Positions 50,771 through 61,600 of a stretch of 64,000 nt of DNA are shown piece by piece. The position numbers and the translations under genes are program-made. The DNA is from an uncultured Roseateles sp. Its GTDB lineage: Bacteria > Pseudomonadota > Gammaproteobacteria > Burkholderiales > Burkholderiaceae_C. Within the stretch, counting starts at the first letter, position 1. Every line of letters begins with the position of its first letter. The notes beneath the pieces are model-generated. The model was not told the origin of the DNA and did not search any database. It saw nothing but the letters and a program-made list of their open reading frames with translations. The stretch is from NCBI RefSeq assembly GCF_945956965.1, contig NZ_CAMFJS010000011.1, positions 62,001 to 126,000 of the forward strand. The letters run 5' to 3'.

Positions 50771-52773
50771 ATCTACCTACTTCGTTTTTCAGCCCTCATC
50801 CCCAAGCTCGCTGGCCTTGGCTGGCCGTCTTGCTGCTGATCTCGGCTTGCGCTGGGCGCCCCGAGTTGCGCGAGGTGGACGAACTCTTGGCCCAGGGCCA
50901 GCGCGAACGCGCGCTGACCCGGCTCGAACAGGCGCGACGCGCCAACCCCAACGATGCCGACATCGTCGGTCGCGCTGAGCGCGAGACCGAGGCCTGGGTG
51001 GTGCAAGTGCTCGCGGAGGCCGAGCAGGCCATACAGAGCGGCGATCTGGAGCGTGCCAACAACCGCTTCGAGGCGGCGCTGCGCTGGGTGCCCAACCAGC
51101 CTCGGGCAGTGGCCGGTGTGCAGCGCGTGCGCTTGGCCCGCAAACACGAACAGATTGCTGAACAAGCCGCACGACTGTCTGCAGACAATCCTGCACTGGC
51201 CCGAGCGCTGCTGCAGGAGGCCCTGGGAGAAGATCCACGCAATCGCAAGGTGCGTCGTGTGCTCGAGAGCCTTGACGCGGGGCAGACCCGCGACTCGGCG
51301 GCGCCACCCCAGTTGGCCGCCGCTTTTCGCAAACCGGTGACCGTGAGCTTTCGCGACCAGCCGCTGCTGCAGGCGCTGGATGTGGTGGCGCACGCCAGCG
51401 GCCTGAACTTCGTGTTTGACAAAGATGTGCAAGCGGGTCTCAAAACCACCATCTTCGCGCGCGACCTGCCGGCGCAAGACGTGGTCGACATGATGCTGCG
51501 CAGCAACCAGTTGGTGCGTCACACACTCAGCGAGACCACTGTCTTGGTCTACCCACGCACCCCCGAAAAGGAGCGCGAGTACCGCGAACTGACGATGCGG
51601 GTGTTCTACCTGTCCAACGCCGAGCCGCGTGCGCTGGCGGCCAGCCTGAAGGCCATGACCCGGGTCAAGGACATCCAGCCCGACGAACGCCTCAACGCCA
51701 TCATCGTGCGAGATACGCCAGAGGTGCTGCAGGTGATTGAGCGCTTGGTGGCCGCTCAAGACATTGCCCAGTCCGAAGTGGTGCTTGAGTTGCAAGTGCT
51801 GGAAGTCAACAGCAGCGATATGCTGGATTTCGGTGTCGGTTTGCCGGCGTCCATTGGCGTGAGCCCCATCGGGGCCACCCGCTCTAGCAACAGCGTGCTG
51901 GGCACTCCTCAGGCGGGGGCGCTCACGCTCGACGAGTTGTCGCGACTGAATCGTGGCAGCGTGCTGGTCAATCTTGGCTCCCCAAGTCTGAACTTCAACA
52001 TCAACCAGACCCGCGGCAACAGCAAGTTGCTGGCCAACCCGCGAATTCGTGTGAAAAACCGGGAGAAGGCGGCTGTCACCATCGGTGACCGCGTGCCGGT
52101 GGTCACCACCACCACCAATCTGGGCGTCACTGGCGAAAGCGTGGCTTATCAGGACGTGGGCTTGACGGTGAAGGTTGAGCCCAACCTGACCCAGGACGAC
52201 GAGATCGGCGTGAAGATCAGTCTGGAGGTCAGCAATATCGTGCGCACCATCACCACCAAGAGCGGCCTGATCGCCTATCAGATCGGCCAGCGCAAGGCCG
52301 AGACTGTCATGACCTCGCGCGATGGTGAGACCCAGGTGCTGGCCGGGCTGATCTCCAACAGCAACTCGGTTGACGCCGCGGGCCTGCCCGGCGCGGTGGG
52401 CCTGCCCCTGCTTGACCGCTTGATGGGCACGCGCAAGGACAGCAGCAGCCGCTCCGAAGTCGTGTTGTTGGTGACGCCACGCATCGTGCGTTCGCTGCCA
52501 ACGCCGGCGCCACATTTGCGCAACTTCAATGCCGGCACGGAAAACGAGATGTCGACCCAGCCCTTGCGCCTGCGCCCCAACGGGCAGGTCGATGCCCCCC
52601 CGCCATCCTCCGCAGCGCCAGCGGCCGTGCCAAGCCCGCTCACACCGGCAAGCCCCGAGCTCCCAGCCTCGGCGCCCGTAGCGCCCGCAGCCCCCGCTGT
52701 CGTCTCGTCGCCCCCCGCCCCTGAAATGCGCATGCGTCGCGCAGGCGCGGAACCAAGCTCGCTTGGGCGCTGA
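50767..52773 (+). CDS. gspD: Secretin GspD/MshL-like outer membrane protein with Pro-rich C-terminal tail
   Basis: VSFRDQPLLQALDVVAHASGLNFVFDKDVQ (STN), NSKLLANPRIRVKNREKAAVTIGDRVPVVT, VGLTVKVEPNL, VVLLVTPRIVRSLPTP. Confidence 0.93.
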   Translation: MNLPTSFFSPHPQARWPWLAVLLLISACAGRPELREVDELLAQGQRERALTRLEQARRANPNDADIVGRAERETEAWVVQVLAEAEQAIQSGDLERANNRFEAALRWVPNQPRAVAGVQRVRLARKHEQIAEQAARLSADNPALARALLQEALGEDPRNRKVRRVLESLDAGQTRDSAAPPQLAAAFRKPVTVSFRDQPLLQALDVVAHASGLNFVFDKDVQAGLKTTIFARDLPAQDVVDMMLRSNQLVRHTLSETTVLVYPRTPEKEREYRELTMRVFYLSNAEPRALAASLKAMTRVKDIQPDERLNAIIVRDTPEVLQVIERLVAAQDIAQSEVVLELQVLEVNSSDMLDFGVGLPASIGVSPIGATRSSNSVLGTPQAGALTLDELSRLNRGSVLVNLGSPSLNFNINQTRGNSKLLANPRIRVKNREKAAVTIGDRVPVVTTTTNLGVTGESVAYQDVGLTVKVEPNLTQDDEIGVKISLEVSNIVRTITTKSGLIAYQIGQRKAETVMTSRDGETQVLAGLISNSNSVDAAGLPGAVGLPLLDRLMGTRKDSSSRSEVVLLVTPRIVRSLPTPAPHLRNFNAGTENEMSTQPLRLRPNGQVDAPPPSSAAPAAVPSPLTPASPELPASAPVAPAAPAVVSSPPAPEMRMRRAGAEPSSLGR

Positions 52774-52793
52774 CCGCCGGAGCCCTCATTGCC

Positions 52794-53267
52794 ATGACGA
52801 CGCAGCGCGGTTTCACTTTGGTCGAGTTGATGGTCACATTGACCATCCTCGCCGTGCTGTCCATGGTGGCGCTGCCTTTGGCCCAGATGAGTGCCCAACG
52901 CCAGCGCGAGGCGGAGTTACGGCGGGCATTGTGGGAAATCCGCGATGCCATCGACTCCTACAAAAAAGCCTGGGACACCGGCCGCATCCCCCGCAATATC
53001 GGTGACAGCGGCTACCCGCCTTCACTGGATCTGCTGGCTCAGGGCATCGTGGACGAGCAGAGCCCGCGTCGCGAACGCTTCTACTTATTGCGCCGGGTGC
53101 CGCGCGACCCCTTTTGCGATTGCCCCGAACGCAGCGCTGCGCAGACCTGGGGTTGGCGCAGCTATGCCAGCCCACCGGATGACCCCAAGCCGGGGCGCGA
53201 CGTCTATGACGTGTACTCCCAGGCGGACGGCCGTGGCCTCAACGGCATCCTCTATCGGCAATGGTGA
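52794..53267 (+). CDS. Type II secretion pseudopilin (GspG/H-like)
   Basis: QRGFTLVELMVTLTILAVLSMVALPLAQM prepilin motif. Confidence 0.9.
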   Translation: MTTQRGFTLVELMVTLTILAVLSMVALPLAQMSAQRQREAELRRALWEIRDAIDSYKKAWDTGRIPRNIGDSGYPPSLDLLAQGIVDEQSPRRERFYLLRRVPRDPFCDCPERSAAQTWGWRSYASPPDDPKPGRDVYDVYSQADGRGLNGILYRQW

Positions 53268-53668
53268 GCAAGATGTTCAAGCTTAGAAAGCCCCGGCCAG
53301 GCCGGGCTCAGCGTGCCTTCACCTTGATTGAGTTGCTGGTGGTGCTGGCCATCATGGCCACCCTGCTCACCTTGGTGGTGCCGCGCTACTTCCAAAAAGT
53401 CGACGTGGCTCGGGAGAATGTGCTGCGTCAAAACCTTTATGCGGTGCGAGATGCGATCGACAAGTTCCGCGCCGATACCGGCCGATACCCGGCCACGATG
53501 GATGAGTTGGTCAACCGGCGCTATCTGCAGAGCCTGCCACGCGACCCCATCACAGAACGCACCGACAGCTGGCTGCTGAGCCGGCCCACAGAGGGTCAGG
53601 GGGTGATCGATCTACACAGCGGCGCAGAGGGAAAGGCACGTGATGGCACGCCTTACCGCAGCTGGTAG
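53261..53668 (+). CDS. Type II secretion pseudopilin (GspG-like)
   Basis: QRAFTLIELLVVLAIMATLLTLVVPRYFQKVD...IDKFRADTGRYPATMDEL. Confidence 0.9.
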   Translation: MVSKMFKLRKPRPGRAQRAFTLIELLVVLAIMATLLTLVVPRYFQKVDVARENVLRQNLYAVRDAIDKFRADTGRYPATMDELVNRRYLQSLPRDPITERTDSWLLSRPTEGQGVIDLHSGAEGKARDGTPYRSW

Positions 53669-54158
53669 TGCCGTGCAGCGCGACCAGGGTGGCTACACCA
53701 TGGTGGCCCTGTTGGGTGCTTTGGTGTTGATGGGCATCTGGCTGACCCAGGTGGTGCAGGTTCATGCCACCGAGGTGCGGCGGGCCGATGAGCGCGAACT
53801 GCTTCGCGTGGGGCTGGCCTATCGCAATGCCCTGCGCCGCTATGCCGAGGCTCAGCCCGCTGGCGCGCCCCGAGCGCCGGCCCGGCTGTCTGACCTGCTG
53901 CAAGACCCGGGCGCCCCCATGCCGCGCCGCTTCCTGCGCAAGCTTTATGCCGACCCGGTGGCCCGCAGCCCCAATTGGGGGCTGATTTACAACCCACAGG
54001 GGCGCATCATCGGTGTATTCAGCCAGGCGCCTGGTGAGCCGCTCAAACAAGACGGCTTTGACAATGACTTCGCCGGCTTCTCCGGCCAGCGCAGCTACCA
54101 GGGCTGGCGCTTTGTTTACAACCCGGACACCGGCCTGGGCCGCGGCGGCGCCCGATAG
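53643..54158 (+). CDS. Pseudopilin-like protein
   Basis: Degenerate prepilin-type N-terminus GGYTMVALLGALVLMGIWLTQVVQVHATEV. Confidence 0.7.
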   Translation: MARLTAAGSAVQRDQGGYTMVALLGALVLMGIWLTQVVQVHATEVRRADERELLRVGLAYRNALRRYAEAQPAGAPRAPARLSDLLQDPGAPMPRRFLRKLYADPVARSPNWGLIYNPQGRIIGVFSQAPGEPLKQDGFDNDFAGFSGQRSYQGWRFVYNPDTGLGRGGAR

Positions 54159-54192
54159 CCGGCCCGGTGCCGGCACAACAAGGAACATTCCC

Positions 54193-55041
54193 ATGGAGTT
54201 CAATCAGGACTGGCGTGATTGGGTGCTGGACAACCTCGCACGCGGCTGCACGCAGGCCTCCATGCTCGAGGTCATGCAAGCCCAGGGCTTTGGCGCGGCC
54301 GAGGCCCGCGCGATTGTTTTGCTGTACGCCGAGCGGCGCAGCGAACTGGCCTTGGCTCCCACTGCAGTTGCCGCTGCCGCCAATTACCAGCCGACACCGC
54401 TGCCCACCCACAGTTGGCTGGACGGCGGGGATCGACAGATCCGCGTCGCCTGCCGCAGCGAACGGCCGCAGGTGCTGGTGCTCGACGGCGTGCTCAGCAA
54501 TGAGGAGTGTGATGAGGTGGTACGCCGTGCCGGCGACAAGCTGCGCCGATCCACCATTGTTGACCCTCAGACCGGGCGCGAAGAGGTGATCGCCGCGCGC
54601 AGCAGCGAGGGCACGTATTTCAATCTTTGCGAAGATGAGTTCATCACCCGGCTGGACCAACGCATCGCCCGTCTGATGGGGCACCCGCTGGCCCATGGCG
54701 AAGGTCTGCAAATCCTGCGTTATGGCGTCGGTGGTGAATACCGCCCCCACCACGACTACTTCCCGCCAGAGGACCCGGGCAGCGCCCCTCATTTGGCGCA
54801 GGGCGGCCAGCGCGTGGCCACCCTGGTCGTCTATCTCAACGACGTGCCTGCCGGCGGCGCTACCGCCTTTCCCGATGCCGGCTTGCATGTGCTGCCGCGC
54901 AAAGGCAGCGCGGTGATGTTCCGGTACGTGGATGCCTTGGGGCGCCTCGACCCCTTGACCCTGCATGCCGGCGAGCCGGTGACCGAGGGCGAAAAGTGGA
55001 TCATGACCAAGTGGGTGCGCCAAGCGCCTTATGCCGCCTGA
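54193..55041 (+). CDS. Prolyl-4-hydroxylase-type 2OG-Fe(II) oxygenase
   Basis: LVLDGVLSNEECDEVVRRA, YGVGGEYRPHHDYFPPED (HxD), DPLTLHAGEPVTEGEKWIMTKWVRQ (distal His and 2OG-binding Lys). Confidence 0.92.
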   Translation: MEFNQDWRDWVLDNLARGCTQASMLEVMQAQGFGAAEARAIVLLYAERRSELALAPTAVAAAANYQPTPLPTHSWLDGGDRQIRVACRSERPQVLVLDGVLSNEECDEVVRRAGDKLRRSTIVDPQTGREEVIAARSSEGTYFNLCEDEFITRLDQRIARLMGHPLAHGEGLQILRYGVGGEYRPHHDYFPPEDPGSAPHLAQGGQRVATLVVYLNDVPAGGATAFPDAGLHVLPRKGSAVMFRYVDALGRLDPLTLHAGEPVTEGEKWIMTKWVRQAPYAA

Positions 55042-55141
55042 GCAAGCCGGCTGAGCAAGCCGGCTGAAAGAGCCGGGCAGGCGGTAGCCAAGTACCGCCG
55101 CCATCCTCCGAGAGGGTGCCGAGGCCGCTTGGGAGCGGCCC

Positions 55142-55163
55142 GGGCGGGCCCATCGGCCCGCCC
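55142..55163. terminator. GC-rich hairpin between convergent genes (bidirectional terminator candidate, no T-run)
   Basis: GGGCGGGCC-CATC-GGCCCGCCC. Confidence 0.5.
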
Positions 55164-55170
55164 GCCAGGC

Positions 55171-58100
55171 TTACAACCCGTTGGTGGTGGTGGCGGTGAA
55201 GCGCGTGCCCAGGCGGGTTTCCAGCGTGGCGATCGCGGTCTCGAGCAGACCGAAGATCTGCGCCCGCTGTGCCGCCTGCGACAGGTCCAGCGTGGCATTG
55301 GCCGCCAGCGCGGCCTGGCTCAGCGCCGCCGCATAAGCCGCGTCCGCTTGTGCTGCCGGGATGTAGACGTACTTGCCGCTGCCATCCACATAGGCCAGGG
55401 TCTGGAAGACCTTGGAGAACACCTTGCCCAGATCGGTGAGACCGAAGGCCACATGGTTGGCCGGCGTCACCAGGGTGGTGGCGCTGTCGGTCGGGACCGG
55501 GTTGCCGTAGAGCTGATCCAGGTAGTAGCGCACCTGATAGGGGTACTGCTCATAGGTGTCGCGCGAGCCCCAGACGCGGCTGTACTGGTTGACCTGGCTG
55601 ACCGTCGCCGCGGTGGCGGTGGCGGCCAGCTTGCTGTATTCGCTCATCAGCTTGCCGTAGGAGCCCTGGTTGTAGGCCACGTTGAGTAGCACATCCAGGA
55701 AGTTGCCCGGCAGGGTCTTGAAGCGCTCCAGTGCGGTGTCGAAGTCCGGCTGCCACGGCGTGGTCCAACCGCTCGGACCCTTGCCGGTCTCGATCAGCGC
55801 GACCAGGTCGTTGTAGTGGAAGTAGGCGGTCAGCACCGGGCCGTAGTACTTGTTGTTGAACGAGGCCGGTGTGGCCATGTTCACCTGCAGGCCGGCATTG
55901 GCCATCGAGTAGCCGATGTTCTTCTGCAGCGCCACGTAGTTGATCAGCGAGTGCCCGGCCGGCACATAGCCGCCTGACACCATGTCGGCAGCGTAATTGT
56001 TGATCTGGTAGGGCCCGCCCTGGCCCACACCCATCACCGCTTGCTGGCTGGCCGCGGGGGCCAGCAGATCACTGCTGGGCAAGTACTCCTGGGTGGCGAT
56101 GTTCTCCTGCAGCAGCTGGGCAAAGATCGAACCGTAGAGGTAGTCCCTCTGGTACTGCATGCCCGGCAGGCGCTGGCGGATCAGGTGGCCGTACATCACT
56201 CCGGCGACCATATTGGACATGATCAGGTCGGTGTAGCGCTCGCTGCTGAGCACCAGCTGGTCCTGGGCCGCGCCGGCGCCCAGCCACAGGTGGAAGTTGA
56301 TGGTGCCGCTGCTCTGCAGGGCGCCGGGGGTCGGCGCTGGCGTGGGAGCAGGCGTCGGCGCAGGGGCGGGCGCCGGGGTCGGTGCAGGTGTGGGTGCCGG
56401 AGCCGGTGCGGGCGCAGGGGTCGGCGTCGGAGTCGGCGTAGGGGCCGGTGCTGGTGCTGGTGTGGGCGCTGGGACAGGCGCAGGCGTCGGCGCAGGGCTG
56501 CTGCTGATCAGCTTCCACGGGCCATAGGCGCCAGACATTGCCGGGTTGTCGCCCTGGGTCCACCACTTGCTCTCGTAGACCTTGCCATCGAAGCTGACCT
56601 GCAGGCCGGCTGTGGCATAGACCGCGGTGGCGCTCCAGGCAGTGGCGCCAGGTGCTGGGGCGGGTGTCGGAGCCGGGGTCGGCGCGGGCACGGGAGCCGG
56701 TGCCGGTGCCGGGCTTGGCGTGGGCGTGGGCGTGGGCGTCGGCGTCGGCGTCGGTGCGCTGCAGCTGCCCCCGCTCGTCCACAGCGTCGGCGAGCTGTTG
56801 GGGAACCAGTTCGAGCCGGCATAGCTGATGAAGTTCTGCAGCGCGGTATAGACCGCACCCTGATAGCTCACCGCGTCACCCACCTTGTAGCTGTTGTCGC
56901 TCTGCTGCCAGGCGGGGCAGCTGCCGCTGGGTGCGGGCACCGGGGCGGGTGTGGGGGTCGGCGCGGGCGCCGGCGTGGGCGCAGGGGCAGGGGCTGGCGA
57001 GGGTGAAGGTGTGGGCGTCGGTGTTGGTGTTGGGATCGGCGTACTGCTGCCCATGCCATTGGCCAGGCCCAGGGCCTGGATGCGCGAGAACAGGTGGCCC
57101 TGGTCGTCCAGCGCGCTGGACAGGCCGGCCACCGAGGTGGTCGAGCCGCCGCCCCACAGGATCGAGAAGACGTTGGCGGCCTGGGCCTGGCTCAGGTGGC
57201 CGCTGTTCCAGCAGCCGGGCTGGGTCGGCGGGCAGCGCAGATAGTCGCCCACGGTGGCGGCGCTGCTCTGGTAGGTCGGGTTGGTGGCGGCGGCCGGCAT
57301 GGCCACGCTGGTGATGTAGGGCGCCACATTGGACAGGTCGTCCCTCAGCGCCGGGTTGCCCAGGAAGTAGTCGGCCTCGGTCGAGCCGTGGTTGCCGCGG
57401 TTGTCGACATCGCCACTGGCCAGTTGCAGGTGGCCGCCGGGGATCTGCCACAGCATCACCGGCAGGTTGTCGAAGGCGGCCGAGACGCCCTTGACGTACT
57501 GCAGCATCACGTCCAGGTCGGCGCTGCTGTAGAGATAGCCGTTGGCCACGCCGGCGCCGCCCAGGCTGGCGTCGAAGACGTCACGCTCCCATTTGTCGAA
57601 GGCGACGAAGTGCGGGTTGTAGGCCGCGTTGGCATTGCCCATCACATTGAGCTGGCGCAGGAGGGCCACCGTCTTGTCGATGTGCGGCTGCAGCACGCTG
57701 GCGTCCTTGTTGGCCGCCTTGTGGACCCAGCCGTGGCCGGTCTCGTCGCCAGCCCAGACATTGACCTGCCAACCGAAGGGCACGCTGGGCGCGAACTGCC
57801 GGCTCATCCAGTTGATGGCGCGGATGTAGTCCTTGATCGTGGTGCCGCTGTCCAGGAACTCGGCCGGGATCAGCTTGCGATCCAACTGCAGGTAGTCGAA
57901 GGCCTGGCCCAGGGCGGCGGCCACCGGCACCGCGGTGTCCAGCGAGACCGGGCAGTAGTACTGCTGGCACTGCTTGTGCAGCTCGCCCAGGAAGTCTGGG
58001 CTCAGCAGCAGGGTGGCCGGCACCGGGTGGCGGGCGTCCTTGTAGCCTTCGAGCTGACGGGCGATGCTGATGAAGTTGATGATGTGCTTTTGCAGCAGGA

Positions 58101-58524
58101 AGTCCGGCCCGTCGTTGCGCAGGTCGGCCAGCAGCGGATCGGTGCCGCCGCTGCCGTTGATGTTGTAGAACACCACGGTCAGCATCTGGGTGCTGCCGGT
58201 GTTGGCCTCCATGGCCCGCATCTGCTGCACGATCTGGTCGATCTTGCTGTCGCGGGTGATGATGCGGCCCGGGTCGCCGTCACCGCCGATGCCGGCATAG
58301 GTGAACACCGAATCCACCGGCCGCTGCTGCAACAGGGGCAGTTCGGTGCCGCCGTTGATCACGCCGCCCTGGGCCACCTTGCCGGTGGGCCAGCCGGGCA
58401 CGGCAGGGCTAGCCGCCATGGCGTTGGCGGCGAGGGCCGCGGTCAATGCAGCGGCAAGCGCAGAGGCGGTGAAACGGGAGGGTAGACGGGGGAGGTGCAT
58501 GGCGGTGAGGCACGTGAGGTGCAT
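55171..58524 (-). CDS. Large secreted modular protein: N-terminal uncharacterised domain, two CBM5/12-like chitin-binding modules, Pro-rich linkers, C-terminal uncharacterised lysozyme-like domain
   Basis: Signal peptide [25 protein letters not shown] modules [30 protein letters not shown]... and [32 protein letters not shown]; linkers (PT)n(PA)n. Confidence 0.8.
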   Translation of the reverse strand: MHLTCLTAMHLPRLPSRFTASALAAALTAALAANAMAASPAVPGWPTGKVAQGGVINGGTELPLLQQRPVDSVFTYAGIGGDGDPGRIITRDSKIDQIVQQMRAMEANTGSTQMLTVVFYNINGSGGTDPLLADLRNDGPDFLLQKHIINFISIARQLEGYKDARHPVPATLLLSPDFLGELHKQCQQYYCPVSLDTAVPVAAALGQAFDYLQLDRKLIPAEFLDSGTTIKDYIRAINWMSRQFAPSVPFGWQVNVWAGDETGHGWVHKAANKDASVLQPHIDKTVALLRQLNVMGNANAAYNPHFVAFDKWERDVFDASLGGAGVANGYLYSSADLDVMLQYVKGVSAAFDNLPVMLWQIPGGHLQLASGDVDNRGNHGSTEADYFLGNPALRDDLSNVAPYITSVAMPAAATNPTYQSSAATVGDYLRCPPTQPGCWNSGHLSQAQAANVFSILWGGGSTTSVAGLSSALDDQGHLFSRIQALGLANGMGSSTPIPTPTPTPTPSPSPAPAPAPTPAPAPTPTPAPVPAPSGSCPAWQQSDNSYKVGDAVSYQGAVYTALQNFISYAGSNWFPNSSPTLWTSGGSCSAPTPTPTPTPTPTPSPAPAPAPVPAPTPAPTPAPAPGATAWSATAVYATAGLQVSFDGKVYESKWWTQGDNPAMSGAYGPWKLISSSPAPTPAPVPAPTPAPAPAPTPTPTPTPAPAPAPAPTPAPTPAPAPAPTPAPTPAPTPGALQSSGTINFHLWLGAGAAQDQLVLSSERYTDLIMSNMVAGVMYGHLIRQRLPGMQYQRDYLYGSIFAQLLQENIATQEYLPSSDLLAPAASQQAVMGVGQGGPYQINNYAADMVSGGYVPAGHSLINYVALQKNIGYSMANAGLQVNMATPASFNNKYYGPVLTAYFHYNDLVALIETGKGPSGWTTPWQPDFDTALERFKTLPGNFLDVLLNVAYNQGSYGKLMSEYSKLAATATAATVSQVNQYSRVWGSRDTYEQYPYQVRYYLDQLYGNPVPTDSATTLVTPANHVAFGLTDLGKVFSKVFQTLAYVDGSGKYVYIPAAQADAAYAAALSQAALAANATLDLSQAAQRAQIFGLLETAIATLETRLGTRFTATTTNGL

Positions 58525-58637
58525 GGCGGGCTGGCGCCCACGGAGACTGCGCAGGATGCGCGCCGTGGGCTGGCTGGTGGCCCTCGCGCCGCAGGTGGGC
58601 GAAGGCACAGTAAACAAAGGTGCCCGGCGTACCGGGC

Positions 58638-58668
58638 AAAAAAAGGCGGCGCCCTGAAGCGCCGCCTT
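58638..58668 (-). terminator. Intrinsic terminator of the GH18 gene
   Basis: Minus strand AAGGCGGCGC-TTCAGG-GCGCCGCCTTTTTTT. Confidence 0.85.
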
Positions 58669-58677
58669 GGGTCACGC

Positions 58678-61600
58678 TTAGTTGCGGACCTTGCTCATCG
58701 CACCCGTCAGGGTGCCGGCGCTGTCATCGCCATCGATGGACCAGGACATCAGACCACCCAGACCATTGGCCTTCACGTAGTCGACCTTGGTGCCGATGAC
58801 GGTGGCGTCGTCATAGCTCCACCATTGCATATCAGGCGTGTACAGGTACAGCTGCTTGGTCACCGGATGGATCTTGCGAACACCGGCCAAGTTCTTCAGC
58901 ACCTTGTAGTCGTTGAAGCCGGCTTCCCAGGTGCCGGGCGCAGCGCCGCCTGCGGCAGACTGGTACAGGCCGTCACCGCCAGCACCGGCCGGTACATTCT
59001 TCCAACCGCGGCCATAGAAAGGCACGCCCATCACCAGCTTGTTGGCCGGTGCGCCTGCAGCGATCAGGGTCTTGACGCCCGCGTCCACGGTGTAGGTCGC
59101 CAGGTTGCCGCCGGCCTTGATGTTGGGGCTGGCCGGGTCGGCATACAGGTTGGACTGGAAGTCGGTGACGCCGTTCTCCCAGGTGCCGTGGAAGTCATAG
59201 GCCATCAGATTGAGCCAGTCCAGGTACTGGATGTACTTGGCGGGTTCGGTCTGCTCGATCTTGTCCTTGCCGATCACGATCGCGGCGCTCAGCGGATAGG
59301 CCTTGCCGGTGGTGGCCTTCAGGGCATCCAGCTGGCGACGGAACTCAGCCAGCAGCAAGGTGAAGTTCTGCTTGTCGGCTGGTGACACGGTGTTGTAAGG
59401 CTGCGCGCCACCGCCCGGGAATTCCCAGTCGATGTCGATGCCGTCGAACACGCCCGCAGCAGCGCCCGCGCCGCCGCGGCCGTCGATCACCGGCAGGTTG
59501 CCCTTGACGTAGACGTCGATGCAGCTCGACACCAGCTGCTTGCGCAGCGCGTCGGTCTGGCTGGCCGCCGAGAACCACTTGGACCAGGTCCAGCCGCCCA
59601 GCGAGATCATCACCTTCAGGTTGGGGAACTTGGCCTTCAGGGCTTTGAGCTCACGGAAGTTACCGGCCAGCTGGTCGTCCCATTTGATGGTGTCGGCGGG
59701 GTCAACGCGGCGGCTGGAGGTACGACCGAAGTCGGCCCAGGCGTCGCCGCCGGTGCCGGCGTCAACAGCGGTCGGGTTGGTCGCACCCGGCTCGGCCTTG
59801 TTGACGATGCCGCACTCGTAACCGCCATTCTTCTGGTACAGATTGCCAAAGGCGTAGTTGACGAAGGTCAGCTTGGCGGCCGAGCCATTGCTCACCATAT
59901 CCGCGACCTGGAAGTCACGGCCATAAACGCCCCACTGGGTGAAATAGGTGCCGACCTGCTTGCCGCTGGCGCCTGCTGGAGCAGGCGCCGGGACAGGCGC
60001 AGGCGCGGGAGCTGGCACCGGCGCTGGTGTGGGCGCTGGTACAGGCGCGGGCGCCGGGGTAGGTGCAGGCACTGGGGCCGGAGCCGGTGCAGGCGCAGGG
60101 GCCGGGGCCGGGGTCGGGGTCGGGGTCGGCGCAGGCGTTGGTGCGGGCGTCGGAGTTGGAGTTGGAGTAGGCGTTGGCGTAGGCGTAGGCGTAGGCGTTA
60201 CGGCACCACCGCTCACCAATTGCCATGCGCCATAGCTGCCAGAGGCCGAGGGCACTTCACCTTGGGTCCACCACTTGTTGGCGTAGACCTTGCCGCCGTA
60301 GCTGACCTGGATGCCAGGCGCTGCGTACACGGCTGTGGCGCTCCAGGCTTGCACACCGGTAACCGGCGCGGGCGCGGGCGCTGGGGCAGGCACGGGGGCG
60401 GGCACCGGAGCGGGTGCAGGCACAGGAGCCGGGGCCGGCACGGGTGCAGGGGCCGGAGCTGGTGCTGGCGTAGGCGTAGGCGTAGGCGTAGGCGTGGGCG
60501 TGGGCGTGGGCGTGGGCGTGGGCGTGGGCACATTGCCGGCACAGGCGCCGCCTTGCTTCCACAACGACGGCGTGCTGTTCGGGTACCAGTTCGCTCCTGC
60601 GTAGCTGACAAAGTTCTGGACGGCGGTATAGACCTCGCCCTGGAAGCTCACGACATCGCCGACTCGGTAGGCATTGCCGACCTGTTGCCAGATCGCGCAA
60701 CTGCCGCTCGGCGCCGGAACTGGGGCCGGCACGGGCGCTGGGGCAGGCACGGGGGGCGGCACCGGCACGGGCACCGGAGTGGGCGTCGGGGTCGGTACGG
60801 GCGTCGGAGCCGGTGTAGGCGCCGGTGTCGGGGGGCTTACCGAGCCGCCGGTCTGGGCCGAAGCGAGGGCGGCATGGAACTCAAGATTCTTGGTGTTGAC
60901 CTGGCTGTAAATACCGAGGTCACCCTTGCCGACTTGGTCGCGCTGCAGCGCCCAATACGACAGCAGGCCGACGCCATTTTGGCGGGCGAAATTGGCCAGG
61001 GTTTGCGCATGCGCGGGTGTGAACACCTCGGCGGCCACATCATTGACGCCAATCATCGGCGTGATGCCGATCAGGTCCCACAGCTGGGCTTCGGTGAAGC
61101 CAGGGAACAGCGGGCGCAACTGCTCACGGGTACGGATGCCGGCATCGATGGCCAACTGACCCAGGTCGGTACGGCCATTGGTGTAGTACTGGCCATAGTC
61201 CATGGCCATGATGTTGACACGGCTCACTTTGACGCCCGCAGCAACGGCCGACTGCACGACCGCCAGCGAGTCCGCCGACAGGCCGCCCGGCTCGGTACCC
61301 CAGCTGTAGGTGACCGGAGGGGCCACAGCCAGCGTGAACGAAACCTTGAGGTCGGCATACTTGGCTTGCAAGATCTTGAGAGCCGCCGAGCGGGTGTTGT
61401 TGGCCGTTTTGTTGCCGACAGCGCCGCCTTCCACGTCAAAGTCCAGGGTCTTGATCCCCGAGCTGAGGATCAGCTGGTCAATCTGAGCCACCATCTGATC
61501 GACCGTGCAAGCTGCCTCCAGATAGGTCCCGTTCGCGCCGCCAAATGAAATGATCAAGTTGCCGCCGGCTTGGCGGTAGGCAGCGATGTCATTTTTCATC

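Noticed and set aside
50773-52515. 580-aa minus-strand ORF opposite the secretin
   Set aside because: Antisense shadow of gspD; no signal peptide or domain.
57094-58485. 463-aa plus-strand ORF antisense to the large CBM protein (and other plus-strand ORFs opposite the chitinase)
   Set aside because: Gly/Val/Arg-rich low-complexity translation typical of high-GC antisense frames; the minus-strand frame has a signal peptide and recognisable modules.
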